DNA of 60,000 bases. It comes from Takakia lepidozioides. Lineage: Eukaryota > Streptophyta > Takakiopsida > Takakiales > Takakiaceae. The notes beneath the pieces are model-generated. The model searched no databases. It had not been told where the DNA came from and worked only from the letters and a program-made list of their open reading frames with translations. The position numbers and the translations under genes were made by a program. Below, one piece after another: positions 1 through 11,250 of this stretch (the first letter of the stretch is position 1; each line of letters begins with the position of its first letter). The stretch spans positions 53,896,042 through 53,956,041 of the forward strand of contig CM060734.1 in NCBI GenBank assembly GCA_030704615.1, in the 5' to 3' direction.

Positions 1-2
1 AT

Positions 3-1244
3 GAATGTCAGATGCTAGGACCCTTGCAGAGATCTGGGAAGATGGCTTTGCATCCTACGATGCCTACTGAACCATTTCAGAAATGGGGACTAGACTTTGT
101 TGGACCAATTAACCCACCGGTCAAGAATACACATAACAAGTATATAATTACAGCCACTGATTATACTACGAAGTGGGTGGAAGCTAAAGCTTTGAGGGAC
201 AACACAGCCAAGTCCACAGCAAGGTTCCTGTATGAGAACATACTTACACGATTTGGCTGTCCCTTGGAATTTATCAGTGACCAGGGAAGTCACTTCATTA
301 ATGAGACCATTGAACTATTGACTAAAGAGTTCATGATTGTGCATAGGAAGAGTACAACGTATTACCCACAAGGTAATGGGCAGGCAGAGGCTACCAACAA
401 AATACTATGTACTATCTTGGCTAAGATAGTCAATGCAAACAGAACAGATTGAGATACAAAGCTGCTGACAGCTTTGTGGTCATACAGGACTTCATATAAA
501 GTCACCACTAAGTATACACCATTCCAATTAGTTTATGGTATGGAAGCTTTACTTCCAGTGGAATTTTTGTTACCTACCATGAGAACGGAATGGGGAAAGA
601 GAATGGAATTGGAAGATTCAATTAAGGTCAGGAAACATGAATTATACCATGTGGAAGAAGTACGTGTTGATGCAGCTGATAACATGACCAGAATTCAGAT
701 GAAGAGGAAGGAACAGTTTGACGAAGGCAAATTAAAGACTTTTAAGACGGGGGATTTGGTTCTCTGGTTGCAGAAGAAGGGGAAGATTAAAGCTTCTAAG
801 CTTAAATCACCATGGAAAGGACCTTATGTCATACAGAAGATGTATGATAACAACACCGCCATGTTACAAACCATTAACAAAGAGATGCTGGGAAGAGTCA
901 ATGCCAATAAGTTGAAGGGGTACAGTGGTATCCATGACAAACCATTGCAGCACGATTTGCATGTTGAAACGCAAAAGCAGTCACAGGCTGCGCCAGTGAT
1001 ACCAACGGAGTATGGAGCACTTGTCGCTAAGCCGAGCGTATATGACCAGGGCGGGCAGTACAAACATGACACAGCCTATCACAACCCATCACAGTGTGAC
1101 ACAGCCTATCACAGCCCATCACAGTGTGACACGGCCTATCACAGCCTATCACAGCGTGACACAGCCTATCACAGCCCATCACAGCGTGACACAGCCTATC
1201 ACAGCCTACCACAACATGTCACATCCTATCACAGCTTACCATAG
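3..1244 (+). pseudogene. E1 pol: integrase core and C-terminal region
   Basis: This encodes the end of a Ty3/gypsy Pol polyprotein, the integrase that inserts the cDNA copy. The frame is open from base 3. The catalytic triad is visible: Asp at 93-95 (LDFVGPI), Asp at 279-281 (SDQGSHF) and Glu at 387-389 (GQAEA), with the usual 35 residues between the last two. A TGA at 450-452 stands where E2 has a Trp codon, and the frame then continues to 1244. The C-terminal part has the basic GPY-like region (PWKGPYVI) and the motif NKLKGYSGIHDK, also found in E2. The last 60 residues are made of the 30-bp minisatellite. The single stop suggests fairly recent inactivation. Confidence 0.88.
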
Positions 1245-1277
1245 TGCCACACAGCCTGTCACAGCTCAACACAGCCT
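1068..1277 (+). repeat. 30-bp minisatellite inside pol, about 7 units
   Basis: Units start at 1068, 1098, 1128, 1158, 1188, 1218 and 1248 with an exact 30-bp period; the consensus begins GACACAGCCTATCACAGC. The first five are close to identical and the last two are diverged. Because 30 is a multiple of three, the array adds a 10-residue repeat (core DTAYHS) to the pol C-terminus. It also keeps other frames open on both strands, which explains the overlapping shadow reading frames. E2 has no such array at the matching place. Confidence 0.95.
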
Positions 1278-1981
1278 ATCGGGGTTACACAGTCCATAGG
1301 ATCAGTGTCAGGTGTGCGTGGGTTAACATCCGGAGAGTGGCCGGCGGAAAAGTGGACGGAGGCAGGTTTAGAAATGGACACGTGGACGCCAGGGCGAGAC
1401 ACACAGCCGGACATGAATTGCAAGAACGAGTGTCATCAAGAAAGAAGACAAAATTGGCCGTCAAAGTACCTACCCGACACGTTAACCAAAATTTATTGTG
1501 GCCCCATTAATGCATACAGGAAAAGGGTAACGGAACCCTTTGCAAGTACAGAAAAGCGAAATCCTTGTCACATAGGCTATCCTAATGGACAGTCCAGGGG
1601 GGAAAATCCACGGAAGGGAATTAAATTACAAAATCAATCACAAAGCCAACAGTCAATCATAAGCCAGGATTACCTGCACAGGGTAATTTCCAAGAAGCAA
1701 GATCAAGAATTTAGAGGGATTCTGAGCGCAAGAGTCGGCGTCGTTATAAGTAACGGGCGTCTCGACGGGAGAGACAATCAAAGCTATAGCTTTGAAGCTA
1801 TGACGGAAATAACAGACTACACACTCGCATTACTACTTACGCAGTGGCACAGGGACGGACGAACGGAGAGTACCTTTTCTCTAAATCGATACTTGCAAGC
1901 CCCACAGGCGTAAAGCACTTACCCATTTCATTTTGCGCCAACCATACTTTTATGCTTTGTGCCCTGCAGGCGTTTCTTTAG
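1245..1981 (+). other. E1 spacer between pol and post-pol frame
   Basis: A 202-codon frame runs from 1305 to 1913 but matches no family I know. It is rich in polar residues and has no visible motif. E2 has a comparable polar extension after its integrase (51730-52433), so this may be decayed pol tail or leader of the post-pol frame. I do not assign a function. Confidence 0.4.
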
Positions 1982-4432
1982 TTGTTGCAACCAAAACCTT
2001 TCTATTTGTCTAGAATGAAGAGAGTGAGAAGAATGGAGGATATCAGGGTGAAGAGCACCAGAATCTCACAGAAGCAAACGATTGCTACACCACAGGCGGT
2101 GCAGCTACTGAAGGAGCTGCGATTGGAGGGATTGCTACGCAAAGACTGGTCCTTGCATCATCGGCAGTTCATGATACAATTTCTTCAGAACTTTGAGCCT
2201 CGGACGGGAGTTACTCAGGTGAGGGGAGTAGATATAGAAATTACTCCCCAGTACCTGCAGCAATTGTTTGATTTGCCATCAGGACATGTGGATGTGGATG
2301 AGCACAGGGCAAGATTGCAGATAGGGAATTTGTTCCAAGAAGAGAGTTTCTTTAAAACTCAAGGCTACGCTTGTACCAAAGCCGAGTACCCAGGGCTTAG
2401 GGAAGTTGGCCAAATATTGAACGTTCTGTTTGCCATGAAACATAACCAACAGTATTTGAGCAGGTCATTCACAGAGGAGATCCTGAAAGCTTTAAGGGGA
2501 GAGGATGTCGCTTGGGCGGAGTTAATGTACAACGGATTGGTGGACGAGATGAAGAGGTTACAGGGCACTGCTGCTAAGTCACTGATCATTGTGTCCGGTC
2601 CAGTCATTGCCCAAATAATTCTTGATTCTTGCATACTTGATACTCGGGAACGTAAGGAGATGGGAGTGTTTGAGGCAGAAACCACTGCAATTGAAGAGCA
2701 AGGCTCTTCACATGGTGAGGGTGGACTGACAACGCAACACCAGTCTAAGAGACAGAGGTGGGGTATGACTGTAGTGGCGGATCCACTGGCTTCACGGAAA
2801 CCGCACGATAATGTTTCCCAAGCTCTTGTGCAGGATGGGGCACAGCAGCACAGAGAGCTGTTATTATTGGAAGCAGGGCCTTCAGAGAGGGAAGATGAAG
2901 TCACTTGGATACCACAGCCACCACAACCAATTCACTTAGTTGTTTTAGAGGTTCCACAGTTAGTATAAGCTGTGGCATCACCCCCAATTGCTCAGGAAGG
3001 AGAAATGTTGGACATTCCCACTACAGAGCAGGTCGTGGCCGAAATTGAAAAGGGTGACCTTCTCTATGAAAATTCTGGCTTGGTAAGGGAAACAATGATT
3101 CCAGAGGTGTAGCGGTTGTCCAGGGGAGACCCTGCTGTGCATGTAATACCCACACCTGTGACGGAGGTACCACAGGTAGAATATAAAGACACTGCATCAC
3201 CTGTGACGGATGAGGTGGTTCAGGAAGAAAATCTGGTGGGGCAATGGCCTGAATGGTTCGTGAGGCATCACACTATTGAGGATCAGGGAGAACAGTAGCA
3301 AGCTCACCATGATGACCCTCAGCATGCCATGCTTATGAGTTCCATAAGCAGGACACTTAATTTGTTGGGCACTTATGTGAAATCTCATGTTCCAGCTACC
3401 CAATTGGCAGCTTTGAGGGAGGAACTCAGGAAGGAGTTTGAGGCTCGACTTGCCACTGAGTGTGCAAACAAGGTTGATGAGGAGGTCATTGTCAAGTTGC
3501 AGCAAGAGTTAGAGGATACAAAAGCTGCTTTGCAGTTGGCCAATGAACATTTGATTGAAGTAGGCCTCACGCAGGACCAATTGCACGAAGCACATAAGCA
3601 ACAGCTATACCAAATGCAGGTGAAGCATGAGAGCAAGTTGCAAGAAGTGAATGCACTACATACAGAGTTGCAGACAGTACATGAGAGGATGGCCATACAA
3701 TGTGCTACACTCACAACTACTCTTCAGCAAACTACATTAGAAGTTAACAGACAAGCAGAGAGATGTATGAAGGCAGAGCAAGAGAATGTCGAGCAGACGC
3801 AACTCATTGTTGATATGAAGAATACAATCTATCGCAATGAGAATACTTTCAAGCAATACAGGCAGGTTGAAGCTGACCAAGAGAGGTACATCCTGGAATT
3901 GCAACAAACGGTCATGGTAAATAGAAATGAACTCTCTGTGGCTAACAAGGCTTGGAAGGAAGCCAATAATTTGGCTGCTGCCTATGCGAGTTTGGTTGAA
4001 CCTCATGCGAAGCGCATGGAGGCTTTACAGCAACAGTTAGATATGTACAAACTCAGAGAGGAGCAGACTCTCAGGGGTACCACAAGCAACTTGGTGGATA
4101 ACCACCTTATGCAGGTCTGGTTAGCACAAGGGCCGGTGGAAGGCAAAGCACCACGGAAGCTCACCCAGGGCGAGATGAATGAGCTCAGACTGCAGGTGCA
4201 AAACATTGCCACAATTACTATAGACAATGTCTATAGTAGGATAGCGGAGCTACAGGAGGATGTAGACGGCTTGCAGACTCAGGTGGAGGACCTGACTTCA
4301 AATATTGACAAGAGAGTCTTTGTACCTGAGGAGCAGCTGATGGCTACTTATTTACAAGCCAGTACTCTAATTTTTCAGTCTTCTTTGCAAGGGGTGCAGG
4401 AATGCCAGTGTTACCAATACCACAACAAGTGA
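1982..4432 (+). pseudogene. E1 post-pol protein: N-terminal domain plus coiled coil
   Basis: One frame runs from 1982 to 4432, broken only by stops ending at 2968, 3112 and 3298, so it was probably a single protein of about 800 residues. The first 230 residues (roughly 2010-2660) form a globular domain. It shares with E2 a pattern of FLxN, a following LP (FDLPSG), FxxQGYxC, and a later V-x-WA segment. It recalls the plant transposon protein domain found in Athila-type elements, but that is from memory. Residues coded by 3329-4300 are rich in Glu, Gln, Leu and Lys in heptad-like spacing, a long coiled coil. I see no signal peptide or membrane segment. Function unknown; it lies in the envelope position. 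Confidence 0.65.
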
Positions 4433-5508
4433 CTATGCCAGTCGATGACCCTGTTGTTACTACAGCCACACCACAGCCGCCACAGCCTGAGGTATGGGGG
4501 GATGCTGTTTTTAACCCACCTAAGACTCCTGCTGCACGGGAGTATAGTCGGGCTATGATTATGCCCTTCAACCAAATTCCCATTGTGTTGGATTTGGCTT
4601 GGAAGGAATTTAGTCCTCCGCAGTCGTTGGCACATTACTACCAGATCATGCACATTTGGCTGCCAGTGGCAACTAGGACTAAGGTTCTTCCGAACAATCG
4701 ACCCATTGAGGATCATCACTTTGCGAGGTACTGGTCTGAAGCAAGTACCATGTTGAAGGAATTAATTGTCTTCCAAGTTGTACATGGGTACATTTATACC
4801 AAGACCAAGGAGGTAGCAAGTATTGTCATGGGCTGTGGATTATACTATGCTGCTTGTTTTCTGGCACGTTATCACATTGAGCAGCAGAAGATGCAATCGC
4901 GATTTCTGAGTTATTCCAGTGGGGATCATTGGGTCTTACCTTCAGTGCCACCTCATATATACCTATATGAGGCAAAAGTTATGATGCAGAAGGATTCTCA
5001 ACTTCGTTCAAGGTTTCATTCGGCTTGGAACAATTTGACAACACAGAAATTCGACCCTGACGATATTTTCTTTAAGGGACATGAGGCATGGAAATACTTG
5101 CACTGTTCCCAAGTCATTGGCACACCTCTTACCTGTACAGATAAGGAGTTTAGGACATTCACTAATTTTGCGTGCCAGCGCTTGCAACAAGTTGTGCAAT
5201 TTAAACTTCCAAATATGGTTGGACAACATTGTATGCCACAGAGGATTCCACTTAAAGTTCGGCCGTTAAAACACTTGAGGGGCGACGAGGATTCTGATAC
5301 TACCGCTTCTTCAGGGGGGCTGCTATTTCATGAGCGGCATGAGCATGAGCGGAAAAAAAAAAAAAACATGAGCGGGCCATTGTGTGTCCACGGAAATAGG
5401 GTTAGGAGGCACGGAAATAGGGTCATGTGGACTCTCATAGCAATGAAATGCAACATTTTATTGCAAATTTTGTGGCAAGCCACGTCTATACAAGTGTGTC
5501 CTAACTGA
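4402..5508 (+). pseudogene. E1 post-pol protein: C-terminal domain
   Basis: This frame overlaps the end of the coiled-coil frame by 31 bases and is shifted relative to it. In E2 the two matching parts lie in one frame, so the shift here is probably a mutation. Shared with E2 (54745-55260) are an IP-x-I-L start, an aromatic-rich middle, IVMGC (near 4828) and HW-x-LP (near 4929). The domain seems to end near 5290. The tail beyond, with an A-rich run at 5352-5365 and repeated ATGAGC, looks like unrelated sequence or a decayed LTR. No known family is recognised. Confidence 0.55.
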
Positions 5509-5689
5509 CATAGCAGGAATGGGAACTACTCTCCTACACCTTTCGAGGAACTTGGCCCTCCTTCTTCCTCATCCCCCTCATCCCCCCCATCCTCCGAGCT
5601 CTGTGATGCATCGGTTGCACTATGCCTCTCAAAATTTCCGTCCTCTCCTTGGGGGACTGTCTACCTCACCCCCTTTCCTTTGTGAGCCA

Positions 5690-6480
5690 TGCTCCAAACG
5701 TCTCTGTACTTTCTGAATGCGGTTTTAAAAGGCTTGAACATAGCCGCGTCAAGTGGCTGAAGTGCATGTGAGGTGTGAGACGGGAGTGTGATAAGATCCA
5801 GACCCACCGATCTTGCTTGCCTAATCACGTCAAGAGTGACATATGAATGATGGCCGTCAAGGATCAACAAGTGTCGGTTTGTCACGGTAATCTCATTGCC
5901 CATGGCCTTTGCCGATTCAATGAAATGAGAAATCCACTTACTGAACAATATGCTTGTCATCCATGCCTTCTTTTGCATTGCCATTGTTGCTCCTGATTCG
6001 CATCTTGGTGGCACCAGCAAGTGCCTCGTCCGACCAATTCCCATTTTTTCTCCTCCTTGGAGCTCTCTTGGGACGGCCACCCCAATTCCGAGCTGGTGGA
6101 GGTGTAGTGTTGTGATCAGAGTCAGGAAATCCACGTTCAGCCACTCTAGATTGGTCTTGGTCCCGCATGCTAGTATCTCTCATGGTTTCCTCAGAACCTT
6201 GTCCAACATTGAATTGTACATTGGCCCATGCCGGATCTTGGCCCCACTGAAAATTTGCAGGATCATCGTCATCACTAACTTGACTGCCCTCACATGAATG
6301 CCTATCATCGTAAATGTCTCTCTCTTGCCCTGAATCACTGGAATGATTTTTGATATGTGCATCATCATCTATCTCAGTTTCAGGCAACAACCTGAACGCT
6401 TGAGAAGGCCTGAAATTTAGATCCATGACAATAAGCAGAAAGTGTGCAGTAGACCCCTTGTGGTAACATACTTGATCAGG
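5690..6480 (-). pseudogene. pogo/CENP-B-like DDE transposase remnant
   Basis: Two overlapping minus-strand frames together give a decayed transposase. The upstream one (6510-5938) ends with a basic stretch and NWSDEALAGA, which resembles the psq-type helix-turn-helix of pogo elements. The downstream one (6134-5661) has LLILDGHHS, then LPSHTSHALQPLD and FKPFKTAFRKY, the second half of the DDE_1 endonuclease domain of pogo/Tigger/jerky transposases. The middle of the protein, with the first catalytic Asp, is missing, and the two parts are out of frame. It cannot make an active enzyme. I see no terminal inverted repeats. Confidence 0.75.
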
Positions 6481-6944
6481 CTTGCTACACCACCACATAT
6501 CACACATCACCCATCAGATGCAGATAGCATATACTTAGCCCATTCTGCCATTGGAGACACCTCCAAAATCTGTTGTTGGAAGAAATGAACCCAACAAGAG
6601 AGGATCTCAATTCGCCCCTGTAGAAACGTAAGCAATGAGCAATCTTGATCAATGTAAGAGATTAAATAGAAGATTAGCATTCATGACAACAACTACCTCT
6701 CATGAAGGGAAGTTCACAGCTCCCATGACAATTGAATAAATAAAAAATGTTAGTAAGCTAGGTTTCAACCTTCCATGCGCCATGTTATGTGCTATGATGT
6801 GTAGAATCTTCCCTCAGTTATGTCAACTTAGCCGCATCATTGTAGCACTATCAAGTTGAACTGGTAAACCAACATTTTTCAATTGAAGGCCAGTACCTGT
6901 ATTCATGATCAATCCAACATGGATATTCCAACACAGACGTGCTT

Positions 6945-7135
6945 GGATGTTGAACGTTTCCCTGTTGCTTAAACTCTAAGCAATTCTCATCGTCGTCTGC
7001 TGCATTGGACCTGGATGTTGAAAGGGTCCATGTTGCTTTAACTCTAAGCATTTTTTATCGTCGTCTACTGCATTGGACCTGGATGTTGAAAGTGTCTCTA
7101 TTGCTTGAACTCTAAGCATTTCTGATCGTCGTCTC
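6945..7135. repeat. 68-bp tandem repeat, three units
   Basis: Units start at 6945, 7013 and 7081, exactly 68 bp apart, each beginning GGATGTTGAA. Each contains TTGCTT, then ACTCTAAGCA, then ATCGTCGTCT. The third unit is cut short after the ATCGTCGTCT block. They differ at several positions per unit, so the array is old. Confidence 0.85.
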
Positions 7136-7439
7136 CAGTCTCTACTTAATTGGACCGTTGAACTTTTGTTGGTTCTTTGTACAAGACCTCTGGATGTAAT
7201 CTGATTAAGTTAGCGCTGCTCCATTCTCTCTTCTAACGTGGGTCCAAGTTGCAAGCTATATCGGAGACATGTGTACATGTTACTTTCAACTTTTCAAGGT
7301 GTTTATTTATGTGAAATCATGCCTGCAGGTACCAGTTTCCAATGTCCCTAGCTTTTGTGCTCGTTTACAACGTGAAACACTGTAGCAAACAACTCTCAAA
7401 CGTAAAAATACTGTACATTGGACTTTTGTAGCACACATG

Positions 7440-7790
7440 CATAGCTGAGGAGATTTGTAGAAAAGTGAGAGTGGTCGCCCCTGTTATCACTTACTTGGTG
7501 AGTGCAGATGGTAGAGAGCGGTGGCCCCTTCTTATATTTGGTGAGTGTAGATGGTACACAGTGAGCAGTCGGCCCCTCCTTACTTGTTGACTGCAGATAA
7601 CATAACTTAGTAACGTAAGTTAGACAGTGAGCCGGACCCTCTTTACACAAGGTGACTACAGCTGGTAGCTAACTTAGAAAGTGAGCCCCCCCCGAGCTCT
7701 TTACATTTGGTGACTGCAGATGGTCGAAAGTGAGTAGGCTCGGCACCTTGTTATACTTGTTGTGTGATTTCAAATGGTTGCCGGAAGGAA
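7440..7790. repeat. Degenerate tandem repeat, about six units of 45-65 bp
   Basis: A recurring block of GTGAG, then GGCCCC or a close variant, CTTAC, then TTGGTGACTGCAGATGGT appears about six times with uneven spacing. Some units carry extra inserts. It looks like an aged minisatellite. Confidence 0.7.
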
Positions 7791-8385
7791 TTCGAATTGC
7801 GCAGCCTTGCTCATTAAATGAAGCAGCCGGCGTGGTATTTTGAAACAAAATCCGCCCCAAATCTGCCCTATGCCTGCTCTTTAGGTGATTAATTAAGTTC
7901 AAATCATGATTACAGTAATATATTTGATTTGTTCAAAACCGTGCAGTTATAAATCCAATAAGTACATGGATGTGTACACGTTCAGTTGTAAAACCACCCT
8001 ATCTGCAGGTAATTCTGGCCATTGGTAGACCTTAAATAAATCACTTGATTCTATCCATCCATTCAAGGACCTATGAAGTCACTTTTATACACAAAAATAG
8101 GGGTCCATTCAAGGTCATGCTCATATTTGGGTGTTTCTACCTTATTCTGGATATTATAGCCCAAACTGTTAGGCCCAGTCAGTGAAATTCTTCGAATTGC
8201 CAATAATTTACCTAAAAACCACTCCTTGGAAGATCACCTGGATGAAATTACCAATAAACTCAGTATTATTGAGAGAAACCTTGTGTTGAGACCCTGTAAG
8301 ACTTTATTTACAACATGTACAATGGGTGAACGTACATAGCATGAGAAGTTCTAAAAAGGGGGGGGAGGAACAAGAAACAAGAGAA

Positions 8386-8499
8386 GAAAACAAAAAGCTT
8401 TAGTAAGCTACCCAGCTAGAAAAGAAAACAAAAGCTATAGTTATAAGCTACTCAACCAGAGACGAAAACAAAAGCTATAGTAAGCTACTCAAGTAGAGC
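8386..8499. repeat. Short tandem repeat, three units of about 38 bp
   Basis: Three units start at 8386, 8424 and 8464, each beginning GAAAACAAAA and continuing with AGCT, TAGT and AAGCTAC. It directly precedes the unrecognised minus-strand coding-like block. Confidence 0.75.
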
Positions 8500-8830
8500 G
8501 ACCCTCCCAGCCAACAGCTTGGAGGAGATCAGGCAAGGAGATAGGCAAAGTGTCAGGCATAGGCGGAAGATGAGATGACGCGGAGCTAGCCACATCAACC
8601 CGATGCAAAATAGATATGGCTCGTGCTCTCTGCAAAGCAACTGAAACACGCTGTCGATAGTAGGCGACAAGGACGGAGGCATGCGAGATGCTAGTGGACC
8701 TGCTCTTGGCTGCATGATGTGCACATGTCCGCAGGAAATCGTCGAAGTGCCGGTGCAATGAGCCAAATATCTCGACCGCCAGCGGAAGAAATCTGTTGGT
8801 GGGGTGACGATCGCCGTAGCCGCGCTAGAA
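8485..8830 (-). pseudogene. Unrecognised coding-like remnant
   Basis: A minus-strand frame from about 8758 to 8489 reads through a plausible globular stretch with RHFDDFLRTCAHHA and later YRQRVSVALQRARAIS. The composition suggests a real former protein, perhaps the tail of a LINE-type or other retroelement polyprotein. I cannot name a family with confidence. The upstream part shifts frame near 8700-8760. A second frame over the same bases is a shadow. Confidence 0.35.
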
Positions 8831-9639
8831 GCATTGGTAGGTAAGAGCTTGGAGAGTGTGCAAGATGATGTTCAGTACTGTGGTATCTTTCTATGCTTTC
8901 GTGCATGTGTGGTGTGAAAGAAGGGCTACCCTCGGCACTATGTCCCAGACACTATGAGGGATAGTGCCGGGGATGCCCGGGCAAAAACTGCTCGCCCTGC
9001 CACGTACTCTGCGCCATGTTGGCGCACAGCCCTTGCCCTCCTCCCCGCTGTTGACTCCCTGCTCCTCAGCGCCACGCAGGCACAGGGCTGGCTGTGGGAC
9101 CCGCCTCCCCCAACCTTCCTCGCCCACGCCTTGCCACGTCCTTGCCTCCTCGCCTCCCTATCCGCCACATCACCCTCTCGCAACCTGCTGCACGATAGGC
9201 TCTCCTCTACAGTGCTGTCTCAGGATATGGATAAACCAGATTGAGCCATATCCTTTTTAGACAGGGTATGGAAAAGTATAGACCACTACTCCCATATATC
9301 ATTTTAGGAGAATATGAAAGTGTTTTCTCTGTTTTGGGAGACTGTATTTTCAATATAAGTGGATGGTTGGGTTTAAGAGTATGTTGTCATACATTACTTG
9401 AAAAGATAATGACAAAATATATAAAATTAAAATATGGATGGATTGCACTACATTCATCCATTTAAAAATATCGTTCATACATGTTAATGGCATGAACTTG
9501 ACCTAACAATTGAGCATATGTATCAATGTATGAATCGTAGTTGTAATACATTAATTATAGGCTTATATATATTTATATTAGTACATACATAGTCATAACT
9601 CCATTGACGAATATTCATATGCATAATGTACAAATAATA
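8831..9639. other. No gene seen
   Basis: The part from 8900 to 9240 is GC-rich and gives several overlapping open frames on both strands. None has a domain, and the openness follows from base composition. The part from 9260 onward is AT-rich and non-coding. Confidence 0.5.
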
Positions 9640-10190
9640 TGTCTAAGAATATCGTTTAAGTGGGTTAGTATTCTTGTGGATATCCAAATTTCATCTCATG
9701 TACTTACAAAAATCAATGATATATTTTGGTATATTAAGCTATGCATATATGCGAATAGTGGGGTTTAGAAGTGTCATTTAGGTGGACTAGTACTATATGA
9801 GATCCCCATATTTCATACATCTCAAACACTAATCCATACACATATGCAAATATATACAAAATATGATTGGGGAGTGTCATTTAAGTGGGCTAGTGTTGTA
9901 TTGCATCATGATATTTCATACACATTGACAAAAGTATATAAGACATTGTCAAGCATTGAGCCATATACATTTAAGACAATGTGCAAAAATTGCCTTAGAA
10001 ATGTCATTTAAGTAGGCTAGTGTTACACTATATGTTGATATTCCATACATAATGTCAAAAGTGTACAACACATTTGCACACATTCAGCCATACACATATG
10101 TGGAAGTAGGCAAAAATTGCTTTAGGAATGTCATCTAAGTGGGGGTAATGTTACATTGGATGTCAATATTCCATACATATATCATGAAGG
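9640..10190. repeat. Degenerate tandem repeat, about five units of 104-127 bp
   Basis: The block GTCATTTAAGTGGGCTAGTG, or close variants, recurs near 9651, 9771, 9874, 10002 and 10129. Each is followed by a TTCCATACAT-like block and an AT-rich stretch. Spacing varies from about 104 to 127 bp. It is an old satellite-like array without coding potential. Confidence 0.75.
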
Positions 10191-10474
10191 CTCGACATAG
10201 TTTAGTGGATGTTAAGTATACATCTATAAGTTCATAATGGATACACATTTGTGTAAGTATATAGCTTATGTTGAATATACATTGTTGTAACAATGTGCAA
10301 GAATACATATATTACACAATGTTTCATCATAAAACACAATGTCTCCTCATAACTAAGTTAAAGATTATTTGAAAGGGCAAAATGGATGGATGCCATTCAT
10401 CTGCTGAATTCCAGCTTTCATCCATGGTAAACAAAAATCACAGCAAAAAAGAATCACACTACGAAAGCACTTTT

Positions 10475-10620
10475 TCTATTATAGCCCAGTGATGGTAAGA
10501 GTAGATAATACATAAGCGCAATATATGCAATTGGGTCAAATTCTTGCTGCAGGGCACTAGTTCTGTGCCCTGCAAGTTCGAAGTCCTGAGAAGATAGTCA
10601 TATTTCAGTGGATGCCCATA
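10475..10620 (+). repeat. Possible tRNA-derived SINE
   Basis: TAGCCCAGTGATGG at 10482 fits a pol III A box and GTTCGAAGTCC at 10576-10586 fits a B box. The gap of roughly 90 bases is longer than in a tRNA. It holds a hairpin formed by GCAGGGCAC and GTGCCCTGC (10549-10573). The A box resembles that of the SINE at 25441-25585, but the bodies differ. No clear target duplication is seen. Confidence 0.4.
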
Positions 10621-11250
10621 GTCATACATGTATGGAAATACATGAGAGATATGTGGTCATATGTGGGGTTCGGAGATTCAGAATAACTAAATGATCGTTA
10701 AATATTTGTTTGTTTGTTTGCTTTTTGTTTTGGGCGAGGAAGAGGGGATGGAGGCCCTCAGAATGATTTTTCTACTTCAAAATAGTTCCAGGTTTGGATG
10801 TCATCTTCATACATCGTCATACATGGGAAATACATGGTCATTTATGGAGATACATGATTCATCTTCAGGCACAAATCTTGCATGGAAACACATCACATAT
10901 GTCATATGTATATGTATGACAATGCATATAGATGAGACAATACAACTGATTTTTATGTATGTCATAAGAAAACTTAAAGGCTTGAGGCTGCTCTTGGTCC
11001 CCTTAGACTTCTCTTTTGCAGCTTGGCTTGTAGCTCGCTGGCCTCCCAGTAAGCCATAGCCTGCGATTTAGAGCTTGGCCCTAGGTGCCTGTACATGGGT
11101 TCTACCCAATCACTTGGGCGATGTACGCCTTATGGCCTTCTGTCTTGGTTATTTTTCCCAAGACATCTCTTTTAATATGATTTAAAGGGCCTATGTCCCC
11201 TTCCTTGTAAAACAACAATTGTATTAGTCGAGATCTGAGGATTCATACTC
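10621..11250. other. No gene; possible retroelement tail
   Basis: A 122-codon frame at 10691-11059 has no domain and is probably chance. The stretch 10985-11225 is less AT-rich than its surroundings and ends in CTTGTAAAACAACAA, which would suit the 3' end of a non-LTR element. No coding part is attached to it. Confidence 0.3.

Larger units (their letters stand above)
1..5320 (+). mobile_element. Ty3/gypsy retrotransposon E1, 3' part only
   Basis: This is the 3' portion of an LTR retrotransposon whose 5' LTR, gag, protease and reverse transcriptase lie left of the window. In order it holds the integrase, a pol C-terminal tail with a minisatellite, a spacer, and a long post-pol reading frame. 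Pol and the post-pol frame both resemble element E2 (44444-56442) at protein level but are clearly diverged. A purine-rich tract near 5309-5318 could be the polypurine tract, but I see no complete 3' LTR after it. The right boundary is therefore approximate. Stop codons in every reading frame show the copy is dead. Confidence 0.75.
6511..8385. other. Non-coding stretch with degenerate tandem repeats
   Basis: No convincing gene is visible; reading frames are short and show no domains. Two imperfect tandem repeats lie inside it (6945-7135 and 7440-7790). The rest is AT-rich sequence without obvious element ends. Confidence 0.5.

Noticed and set aside
1012-1299. Overlapping frames on both strands in the 30-bp array
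   Set aside because: They follow from the repeat period; only the frame continuous with integrase is supported.
5352-5365. Poly(A) run as the end of a retroposed gene
   Set aside because: It lies inside an open frame between ATGAGC repeats with no gene ending before it; it may be slippage.
7440-7790. CRISPR-like array
   Set aside because: Units vary in length and sequence with no constant repeat and unique spacer pattern, and the genome is eukaryotic.
8891-9260. Several GC-rich frames on both strands
   Set aside because: They overlap in different frames with no domain or start context; composition explains them.
10691-11059. 122-codon frame starting with a hydrophobic stretch
   Set aside because: It looks like a signal peptide but comes from a TTTG-rich run, and nothing recognisable follows.
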